Assembly (NCBI GenBank): GCA_003171295.1 | Contig: PMYF01000774.1 | Location: forward strand, 1,972-8,364 | From: Acidobacteriota bacterium | GTDB taxonomy: Bacteria; Acidobacteriota; Terriglobia; UBA7540 | Reading direction: 5' to 3' | DNA length: 6,393 bases | Notes under the pieces: generated by a model | Told to the model about the DNA's origin: nothing | Database searches by the model: none | Seen by the model: the letters and a program-made list of their open reading frames with translations, nothing else | Program-made: the position numbers and the translations under genes | In this document: positions 1 to 5,331 of the stretch, one piece after another | How positions within the stretch are numbered: the first letter of the stretch is position 1 | Layout of the letters: every line of letters begins with the position of its first letter

Positions 1-2276
1 CTCACGGCTTTCCCGCCCACGGCGCTCTCAATCGCGTCCTGAATATCAGTCACATTAATGCCGAAGCGGTCCGCCTTGGCCCGGTCCACCTGCAAGTCCA
101 GGTTGGGCTGGCCCAGAACGCGGAAGACTCCCAGGTCAGCGATCCCCGCAATGGGCTGCATCACGTTTACGATGTCGTCGGCCTTCGCTTCCAGTTCCTT
201 CAAGTCACTGCCGATGATCTTGACCGCCATCTCGCCTTTCACCCCGCTGACGGCCTCTTCCATGTTGTCCGCGATGGGCTGGGAGAAATTCCAGTCCACG
301 CCGGGAATCTTTTCCACCTCCTGGTCCAAAGCGGCGATCAGTAACTCCTTATCTTCATGAAAGCCCTTCCGCCATTGGTTGTGGGGTTTCAAGTCGATGA
401 AATATTCCGTGTTGAAAAATCCTGTGGCATCGGTCCCATCATCAGGCCGCCCAACCTGGGAGACGACTCGCGTAACTTCCGGAAACTTGGCGAAGGCAAT
501 CCGCGCCTGGTTCATGATACGGGTGCCCTCACTGGGTCCGGTGCTGGGCGCCAGCGTGCCGCGCGCCCAGATGGCACCTTCGTCGAGGTGCGGCAGAAAC
601 TCGGAGCCGATGGCCCCGCTGAATACCAGGCCCAGAGTGGCCAACACGATGGCAATTCCCCCCCCTAGCGTAATCCAGCAGTGGCGGATGCTCCACTGGA
701 CCGACTTCTGGTAGATTTCCGTGATGAAACCCAGGACGGGGTTGCGCCACTCCTTGGTCCCGTGCCGGAAAAAGTAGCTGGTGAGGACCGGGGCGAGCAG
801 CATGGCGAACAGGATGGCCCCCAGCAGCGCGAAAGCCACGGTCCAAGCCATGGGGTGAAACAGACGTCCTTCCACGTGCTCCAGAGTGAAGATCGGAAGG
901 TATGCGGTAATGATGATCGCAATGGCATAGAAGACGGGCCGCTGCACCTCATGGGCCGCCTGCCGGATGGTTTCGCCCAGGCTGGTTTCGCCGTCTCGGC
1001 GCTTGCTGAGGTGGCGCAGAATGTTCTCAACCATCACCACCGAACCATCCACGACCATCCCGAAATCGAGCGCCCCTAGCGAAAGCAGGTTGGCCGGAAT
1101 ATGGCGAAGGTCGAGCAGAATGGAGGCGAATAGGAGCGAGAAGGGGATGGTCAAGGCCACGATAAACGCGCTGCGGAGGTTGCCGAGGAACAGGAAAAGA
1201 ACAATCACCACGAGCGCGATGCCCTCTCCCAGGTTATGCAGCACCGTATGAGTCGTGAAGTGAACCAGGTCACTCCGGTCCAGGTATGGAACCAGCTTTA
1301 TACCCTGCGGCAGCACGTACTTGTTGACGTAGTCCACTTTCTCGTGCAGGGCCGCGAGGGCTTGCTCGGCGTCAGCCCCCTTGCGCAGAAGCACAATGCC
1401 TTCTGCCACGTCCTCGTCGTCAATAACTCTTCCATCCTCTCGATGGATAGCTTTCCCGAGTTTCCCCAAGCGGATTTTTGCGCCTTGGGTAACCACCCCG
1501 ATATCGCGCACCCGGACGGGCGTGCCGTTTTGAGCTTTCAACACGGTCGAGCCGACATCGTCCACGTTTTGCATCAGTCCCAGGGCGCGGACGTTGAACG
1601 CCTGCTGGCCTCTTTCAATGAAGCTGCCTCCGGCGTTCACATTGTTTGTGGCCAGGGCTTGTTCCACCTGGGCAATATTCAAACCATAGTCGATCAGTTT
1701 GCGGGGATCGACCTGGGCCTGGTACTCGAGGGTGATCCCGCCAAAAATCGGCACGTCGGCAATGTCCGGCACCGACTTCAGTTGCTTCAGCACCACCCAG
1801 TCTTGCAGCGATTTCAGCGCCATCACGTCGTAACGCGGGTCAGTGCTCTGGAGAGTGTAGAAGTAGATTTGGCCCACTGGGCTGTAATCGGGCCCGATTT
1901 GCGGGCTGAGATTGGCGGGCAAGGTCACCAGAGAAAGGCGTTCCAGTACCTGCTGCCGGTTCTCAAAGTCGTCTGAATTGTCGTCGTAGATCATGGTCAC
2001 CGAGGAGAGTCCGAACAAGGACACCGAGCGCAGGTGAGTCAGATGCGGCAAGCCATTCATCTGCAACTCAATGGGGATGGTGACCTGGCGCTCGACCTCC
2101 TCGGCGGCGCGGCCGGGCCATTGCGTGATGATGTTCACGTAGTTGTCCGCCACGTCGGGGTATGCCTCCACCGGGAGGCGGTGGAAAGAACCAATCCCCC
2201 AGATGAGCAAAAGGATGCCCACGCTCAAGACCAGCAACTTCTCCCGCAGAGCGAAATCCACAAGATATCGGATCAT
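1..2276 (-). CDS. Heavy-metal RND efflux pump, CzcA-like inner-membrane subunit (partial, C-terminus beyond window)
   Basis: This is the proton-driven inner-membrane pump of a tripartite exporter. 758 residues are visible with no internal stop; the family is usually about 1,030-1,070 long, so roughly the last 300 residues (end of the second periplasmic half and TM8-12) are missing at the left edge. The protein starts MIRYLVDFALREKLLVLSVG. TM1 spans about residues 11-31, followed by the first porter domain with the family phrase PVEAYPDVADNYVNI, then TM2-TM6, then TM7 and the FLPHLDEG segment at about 560-567. TM4 carries DFGMVVDGSVVMVEN, giving acidic residues D404, D410 and E417. These match the three proton-relay acids known in CzcA; CusA-type Cu/Ag pumps have a different TM4 motif (GAMVDAAIVMIEN, from memory). 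This favours divalent-cation export, but the substrate is inference. The start lies 3 nt after the adaptor stop codon (TAG-CCC-ATG) with only a weak ribosome site, so translational coupling is likely. Confidence 0.95.
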   Translation of the reverse strand, partial: MIRYLVDFALREKLLVLSVGILLLIWGIGSFHRLPVEAYPDVADNYVNIITQWPGRAAEEVERQVTIPIELQMNGLPHLTHLRSVSLFGLSSVTMIYDDNSDDFENRQQVLERLSLVTLPANLSPQIGPDYSPVGQIYFYTLQSTDPRYDVMALKSLQDWVVLKQLKSVPDIADVPIFGGITLEYQAQVDPRKLIDYGLNIAQVEQALATNNVNAGGSFIERGQQAFNVRALGLMQNVDDVGSTVLKAQNGTPVRVRDIGVVTQGAKIRLGKLGKAIHREDGRVIDDEDVAEGIVLLRKGADAEQALAALHEKVDYVNKYVLPQGIKLVPYLDRSDLVHFTTHTVLHNLGEGIALVVIVLFLFLGNLRSAFIVALTIPFSLLFASILLDLRHIPANLLSLGALDFGMVVDGSVVMVENILRHLSKRRDGETSLGETIRQAAHEVQRPVFYAIAIIITAYLPIFTLEHVEGRLFHPMAWTVAFALLGAILFAMLLAPVLTSYFFRHGTKEWRNPVLGFITEIYQKSVQWSIRHCWITLGGGIAIVLATLGLVFSGAIGSEFLPHLDEGAIWARGTLAPSTGPSEGTRIMNQARIAFAKFPEVTRVVSQVGRPDDGTDATGFFNTEYFIDLKPHNQWRKGFHEDKELLIAALDQEVEKIPGVDWNFSQPIADNMEEAVSGVKGEMAVKIIGSDLKELEAKADDIVNVMQPIAGIADLGVFRVLGQPNLDLQVDRAKADRFGINVTDIQDAIESAVGGKAV

Positions 2277-2279
2277 GGG

Positions 2280-3431
2280 CTATTCCATGCCTGCCGCACT
2301 GGCAAATTGCAGCGCGTTCACGGCGACTTTATCTCCTGGCGCGAGGCCGCCCAGGATGGCCTGAAATCCGTCCCCCGCAGCGGGTCCGGCTTGCACTTCC
2401 CGGCGGCGGAATTGCTTGCCGCTCAGGGGGCAGAACACCCAGTCCTTGTCGTGCAGGCGCATGATGGCCGTGGTCGGGACGAGGGGCCGGAGTTGGCCCG
2501 TTTGGGATCGGAAAATTGCGGTAGCGAACATGCCGGCGCGCATAAGATGGGCAGAGTTGGGTAATTCCAGCCGGACTTTGGCTGTGCGCGTCACCGGGTC
2601 GAGAACCTGGCTGATGTTGCCAACCCGCGCGGGGAACGTGCGATCCGGCAAAGCGTTCAGGCGTACTTCCGCCACATCGCCCAGGTGCACCCGGGTCAAG
2701 TCATTCTCATACACATCGCAGAGCACCCAGAGCAAGGAAAGGTCGGCAATGGTGAAGAGATTCGGGGAATTATCCAGGGATCGGACTCCTGTCCCGCCGG
2801 TCACGTTCTGCTCAACAATCGTCCCGGAAATTGGGGCGCGGATGGAGAGGAGCGGAGAGGGATTATGGATATCCGCGCCCAAAACGGCAATGTGCTGTTG
2901 CGCTGTCGACACGTCGACTTTCGCCTTCTGCGCGGCATTCTCAGCAGTTTCCATTTCCATCTTGGCGATGGCCCCTTTCGCATAAAGATCGCGGGCGCGT
3001 TCGAGCTGTTGCTGGAATAGAAGCTCATCGGCCTGCGCCTTCTGATAGTCGGAGAAAGCCTGCGCCACGTCGGGACTGTTGATCACCAACAGAACCTGGC
3101 CTTTCGTGACCTCATCACCCAGCCGCACCCGAATGTCCGTGGCTCGCCCTCCCGCCAGGGAAAGGACTGGGACGGCGCGATTGACGTCGGGCGCAACCAC
3201 ACCCGTAACGTGTAGTTCATCCGTGGCGCGCCGCTGCTCCACTGTGGCCAGAACAAATTGCTCAGGATGGGCGACCTCGACTACATCGTTGCCGTGAATC
3301 TCTTCCACTTTTACCTCTGCCGGGTTGGCCGCCTCCGCGCCGGTATTCGTGGCACGGTTACAGTTCGTCAACCCGAGGGCGGAGAACACGAACACGATGA
3401 GGAGAGGATAACGATTTCGGATCTTTGCCAT
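2280..3431 (-). CDS. Periplasmic adaptor (membrane fusion) subunit of the RND pump, HlyD/CzcB-like
   Basis: The 383-residue protein links the RND pump to the outer-membrane channel. Residues 1-24 form a signal: basic start MAKIRNR, hydrophobic run 9-21, then LTNC with C24. This could be a lipoprotein signal, although N at -1 is unusual for a lipobox. The lipoyl/barrel-sandwich first half is at about 88-120 (GGRATDIRVRLGDEVTKGQ), a helical hairpin follows at about 121-185, and the second lipoyl half at 197-216 contains RAPISGTIVEQ. The beta-barrel runs about 230-310 (LLWVLCDVYENDLTRVHLGD, then MRAGMFATA), and a membrane-proximal domain follows to the end (GGLAPGDKVAV). No extra C-terminal metal-chaperone domain is present. 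The start is set by AGGAG 5 nt upstream; an in-frame extension to 3554 lacks this and would bury the signal peptide. The pump gene follows after 3 nt. The family assignment is firm, the substrate is not. Confidence 0.95.
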   Translation of the reverse strand: MAKIRNRYPLLIVFVFSALGLTNCNRATNTGAEAANPAEVKVEEIHGNDVVEVAHPEQFVLATVEQRRATDELHVTGVVAPDVNRAVPVLSLAGGRATDIRVRLGDEVTKGQVLLVINSPDVAQAFSDYQKAQADELLFQQQLERARDLYAKGAIAKMEMETAENAAQKAKVDVSTAQQHIAVLGADIHNPSPLLSIRAPISGTIVEQNVTGGTGVRSLDNSPNLFTIADLSLLWVLCDVYENDLTRVHLGDVAEVRLNALPDRTFPARVGNISQVLDPVTRTAKVRLELPNSAHLMRAGMFATAIFRSQTGQLRPLVPTTAIMRLHDKDWVFCPLSGKQFRRREVQAGPAAGDGFQAILGGLAPGDKVAVNALQFASAAGME

Positions 3432-3436
3432 GGAAT

Positions 3437-3441
3437 CTCCT
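3437..3441 (-). promoter_or_regulatory. Ribosome binding site of the adaptor gene
   Basis: AGGAG read on the minus strand, 5 nt before the ATG at 3431. It decides the start: the longer frame to 3554 would begin without such a site and put 41 mostly polar residues ahead of a clear signal peptide. Confidence 0.8.
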
Positions 3442-3553
3442 ACCGGCGCGCAGAGCCAGAGCTCGCAAACACCATCTTGAAACCCGTCAGCCATGCTCTG
3501 AGCCGACCGGCTTCCGCATCTGATGTTTAGGATTTGCGAATCTCGATATGACA

Positions 3554-3570
3554 ACGCTCGTCGCGAGCGT
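3554..3570. repeat. Perfect inverted repeat between the small membrane gene and the adaptor gene
   Basis: ACGCTCG and CGAGCGT form 7-bp arms around a TCG loop. On the minus strand the stem can be extended by pairing outer ACAAC (3574-3578 side) with GTTGT across a small bulge. It sits 21 nt past the stop of the small gene and 123 nt before the adaptor start. There is no following T-run, so it is not a classical intrinsic terminator; an operator, mRNA-processing or stability hairpin, or weak attenuator are the alternatives. The inner CTCG-N3-CGAG core recurs in the gap upstream of the small gene (4107-4117). The hairpin is seen directly; its function is unknown. Confidence 0.6.
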
Positions 3571-3590
3571 CAGGTTGTAATGCTGGTTGT

Positions 3591-4001
3591 CTAGAGGGGA
3601 GGCGAGCGGCCCGCGCAGGGACAAATCGGAGTGGAAGGATGGATCTGACTTTCAATGGGGACAACCATGGCAACGAATACCTGGGAAGCCGTGACGAAAC
3701 TGGCTAAAGCCGCCAGGACGGCAGGCGACGATGATCTGCCTGCCCGCAGGCACCCCTCCGCCAAGGCCCGGGCTTTCATGGCCGAGCGAGAAGAATCTTC
3801 CATCACGGCCTGCTCCTGGTGCAGGTCATCGGTTACGGAGATGACGGGAAAGAGCAGGATCAGGGCGCAGGCCAGGACTACTACGCGGTAGGACTGGCTG
3901 TGGTCGCGGCGCGCGGGCGTTCCTTCTTGCCCTAGGGCGTGCCAGAAGAGAAGAGCGCCGATGGCTACCAGTAGCCAGATCGTATTCAGCAAGACTTCCA
4001 T
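3591..4001 (-). CDS. Small membrane protein of unknown function with C-terminal Cys-Pro-Cys, upstream of the efflux genes
   Basis: I do not recognise a named family. The 136-residue product has a hydrophobic helix at about 4-20, a basic loop (R31, R32, R39), a second helix at about 39-56 ending in LFPVISVTDDLH, an acidic segment (QEQAVMEDSSRS), a possible third helix at about 93-115, and a tail with H121 and C127-P-C129. By the positive-inside rule the 57-92 segment should be periplasmic; the side of the Cys-Pro-Cys tail depends on whether 93-115 crosses the membrane. The start at 4001 puts the first helix at the N-terminus. A GTG at 4067 would add 22 polar residues and is less likely. The ribosome site is weak (AAGG, 12 nt upstream). 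The gene shares strand with the adaptor and pump genes, 159 nt ahead of them, so a role beside the metal exporter (sensing, handling or assembly) is possible but is only inference from position. Confidence 0.75.
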   Translation of the reverse strand: MEVLLNTIWLLVAIGALLFWHALGQEGTPARRDHSQSYRVVVLACALILLFPVISVTDDLHQEQAVMEDSSRSAMKARALAEGCLRAGRSSSPAVLAALASFVTASQVFVAMVVPIESQIHPSTPICPCAGRSPPL

Positions 4002-4079
4002 AAGCTGAGTTGACCTTACTTCGTCAATTGAACAGGGACCGTCACGGATTCCCGGCTTCTCGCCCACCGGGTCAGCTTT

Positions 4080-4085
4080 ATTTTA
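4080..4085 (-). promoter_or_regulatory. Candidate -10 box for the small membrane gene
   Basis: TAAAAT on the minus strand matches the sigma-70 -10 consensus in five of six positions and lies in a short AT-rich patch, 78 nt ahead of the start codon at 4001. No good -35 is seen at the right distance; that place is occupied by the edge of the inverted repeat at 4107-4127. Weak evidence, given as a candidate only. Confidence 0.3.
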
Positions 4086-4106
4086 TCATCTTTGGGATGC
4101 CATTGC

Positions 4107-4127
4107 CTCGTAGCGAGTTGCTACGAG
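4107..4127. repeat. 21-bp perfect palindrome, possible operator
   Basis: Arms CTCGTAGC (4107-4114) and GCTACGAG (4120-4127) around GAGTT. The left part is itself a shorter palindrome, CTCG-TAG-CGAG. For a minus-strand promoter using the -10 at 4080-4085 it would lie at or just upstream of the -35, a usual place for a repressor or activator site. No T-run follows on either strand, so a terminator is unlikely. It could also be another dispersed repeat. The symmetry is certain, the role is inference. Confidence 0.5.
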
Positions 4128-4197
4128 TGGGGTTGAGTTTGCGGCTGTCCCTGAGCGCCGGCACGCGGCCCCATTTCGGCACACCTCGCACGGCGTC

Positions 4198-4217
4198 ATT
4201 CCCGCGAAAGCGGGAAT
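4198..4217. repeat. Dispersed ATTCCC...GGGAAT inverted repeat
   Basis: ATTCCCGC and GCGGGAAT form perfect 8-bp arms with a GAAA loop, within the longer context GTCATTCCCGCGAAAGCGG followed by GAATCCA. This is the widespread intergenic repeat known in many bacteria; the neisserial dRS3 element has the same ATTCCC-N8-GGGAAT form. Such elements usually occur in many copies per genome and sometimes mark recombination or insertion points. Only one copy is visible here. It sits 160 bp upstream of the reductase start. Confidence 0.8.
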
Positions 4218-4364
4218 CCACGGCCATCCCTTCGCCCAAAAAGACAAACTGACCCACCACCCAGCCGCAAACCCGTTTGGAGAGAAGAAGCGGGTATGGT
4301 AGTCTAAACTTTCATCCGCCCTCAGGGATTCCTTGAACAGACAGAGGCAAGACTTCGACATCGT

Positions 4365-4371
4365 GAGGAGG
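4365..4371 (+). promoter_or_regulatory. Ribosome binding site of the aldo/keto reductase
   Basis: GAGGAGG, 5 nt before the ATG at 4377. It is nearly perfect against the 16S anti-Shine-Dalgarno end, fixes the start and predicts efficient translation. Confidence 0.85.
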
Positions 4372-4376
4372 ACATC

Positions 4377-5243
4377 ATGAAGCGCAGAGACTTCCTGAAG
4401 ACAGCCGCCCTGGGTGCGGGCGCCGCGTGGGTTGGAACAAATCATTTTAAAACTCTGTTCGCGGAGGGCGCCGGACGCTTCAGCGCGGCTGATATCGTCA
4501 CGCTGGGCAAGACGGGGATCAAGACCAGCCGTCTGGCATGCGGCACCGGCACCGTGGGTTACAACCGCGGCTCCCACCAGACAGCGCTGGGAATCCAGGG
4601 GCTAGCGGATCTTCTCTGGCGTGGCTACGACAACGGGCTGCGGTTTTTTGACACGGCGGATTCCTATGGATCGCACCCGCATGTCGCGGCGGCGTTGAAG
4701 CGCGTTCCGAGGGAGAAAGTCACGATCATGACCAAATCCTGGGCGCGCGAACCGAAGCAGATGCTCGCCGACATCGACCGCTACCGCAAGGAATTGAATA
4801 CGGATTACCTTGACCTTCTGATGATGCATTGCCTGACCGAACCCAACTGGACCGAGCGCTTTCGTCCCGTCATGGACGCGGTTTCCGAGGCTCAGGAGAA
4901 GGGCCTGATTCGCGCCCACGGCTGCTCCTGCCACAAGATTGAGGCGTTACGCGAAGCCGCCAAATCGCCCTGGGTGCAAGTGATCCTCTCCCGCATAAAC
5001 CCCATTGGTTCTAACATGGACGCTGACCCGGCGACGGTCGTCGCCACCTTGACGGAGGCGCGTGCCAGCGGAAAGGGAATTATCGGCATGAAGATTTTGG
5101 GCCAAGGCGATATGCGCACCCGGCAGGATGAAGCGCTGAAGTATGCCCTCTCGCTGGGCATTCTGGACGCCTTCACAATCGGCGCGGAGAATGCTAATGA
5201 GCAGAGCGACCTCATTCGCAGGATCGCGGCCGTGAATTTATAG
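4377..5243 (+). CDS. Tat-exported aldo/keto reductase family oxidoreductase
   Basis: The 288-residue protein begins MKRRDFLKTAALGAGAAWVG, a twin-arginine (Tat) signal with R3-R4, F6, L7 and K8, then a hydrophobic stretch, so export of the folded protein is predicted. The aldo/keto reductase barrel starts near residue 40 (VTLGKTGIKTSRLACGTGTVG). The catalytic tetrad of the family is complete: D92 and Y97 in DTADSYG, K120 in MTKSW and H151 in LLMMHCL. The C-terminal phosphate-binding part is present (GMKILGQGD at 237-245; TIGAENANEQSDL at 267-279). There is no C-terminal iron-sulfur domain; length is slightly below the usual 310-340. Family members reduce carbonyls with NADPH; the substrate here is unknown, and an exported NADPH enzyme would need a pre-bound cofactor. 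It lies on the opposite strand to all neighbours and has no visible partner in the window, so a link with the efflux genes is not shown. Confidence 0.93.
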   Translation: MKRRDFLKTAALGAGAAWVGTNHFKTLFAEGAGRFSAADIVTLGKTGIKTSRLACGTGTVGYNRGSHQTALGIQGLADLLWRGYDNGLRFFDTADSYGSHPHVAAALKRVPREKVTIMTKSWAREPKQMLADIDRYRKELNTDYLDLLMMHCLTEPNWTERFRPVMDAVSEAQEKGLIRAHGCSCHKIEALREAAKSPWVQVILSRINPIGSNMDADPATVVATLTEARASGKGIIGMKILGQGDMRTRQDEALKYALSLGILDAFTIGAENANEQSDLIRRIAAVNL

Positions 5244-5254
5244 GACCAGAAGTC

Positions 5255-5279
5255 AGAAGGCAGGAGTAAGAAGGCAGGA
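5255..5279. repeat. 11-bp direct repeat between the reductase and tolC
   Basis: AGAAGGCAGGA occurs at 5255-5265 and 5269-5279 in a purine-rich tract; AGAAGTCAG just before (5249-5257) looks like a further decayed unit. It lies between the convergent ends of the reductase and the tolC-like gene. No hairpin followed by a T-run is seen in this 88-bp gap, so no intrinsic terminator is called. Confidence 0.55.
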
Positions 5280-5331
5280 TTTGGATTTAGGTATTCGGGT
5301 GTAGGGGCGGCGCGCGAATCACCCACCATGC

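Larger units (their letters stand above)
4002..4376. other. 375-bp divergent intergenic region with two perfect inverted repeats
   Basis: This gap lies between the divergent starts of the small membrane gene (minus) and the aldo/keto reductase (plus), so promoters for both should be here. Short open frames that cross it on both strands translate the dispersed repeat (SFPRKREST on plus, WIPAFAGMT on minus), a common artefact of that repeat rather than evidence of a gene. Two hairpins (4107-4127 and 4198-4217) and a possible minus-strand -10 (4080-4085) are listed separately. I see no tRNA, convincing small RNA or riboswitch. Confidence 0.7.

Noticed and set aside
1236..1976. 246-residue open frame on the plus strand
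   Set aside because: It is fully antisense to the RND pump frame, whose translation gives uninterrupted family motifs. The plus-strand product has no recognisable domain and no good ribosome site.
2034..2564. 176-residue plus-strand open frame across the pump/adaptor junction
   Set aside because: It overlaps the start of the pump and the end of the adaptor in antisense. Both of those are strongly supported, and this product resembles nothing.
3432..3554. 41-residue N-terminal extension of the adaptor
   Set aside because: It would place a polar, cysteine-containing segment ahead of a clear signal peptide. The AGGAG site fits the ATG at 3431 instead.
3554..3578. Intrinsic terminator after the small membrane gene
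   Set aside because: The hairpin is strong but no T-run follows on the minus strand, so I list it as an inverted repeat of unknown role.
4002..4067. GTG start at 4067 for the small membrane protein
   Set aside because: It adds 22 polar residues before the first membrane helix and has no evident ribosome site. The ATG at 4001 is preferred, though not certain.
4010..4252. 80-residue plus-strand frame in the intergenic region
   Set aside because: Its C-terminal SFPRKREST comes from reading through the dispersed repeat. There is no domain and no ribosome site.
4279..4307. Sigma-70 promoter for the reductase (TTGGAG, 17 nt, TAGTCT)
   Set aside because: The spacing is right but the -10 matches consensus in only about three of six positions, too weak to call.
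4086..4577. 163-residue minus-strand frame over the gap and the reductase 5' end
   Set aside because: Its middle (WIPAFAGMT) is the typical translation of the dispersed ATTCCC repeat, and the rest is antisense to the well-supported reductase.
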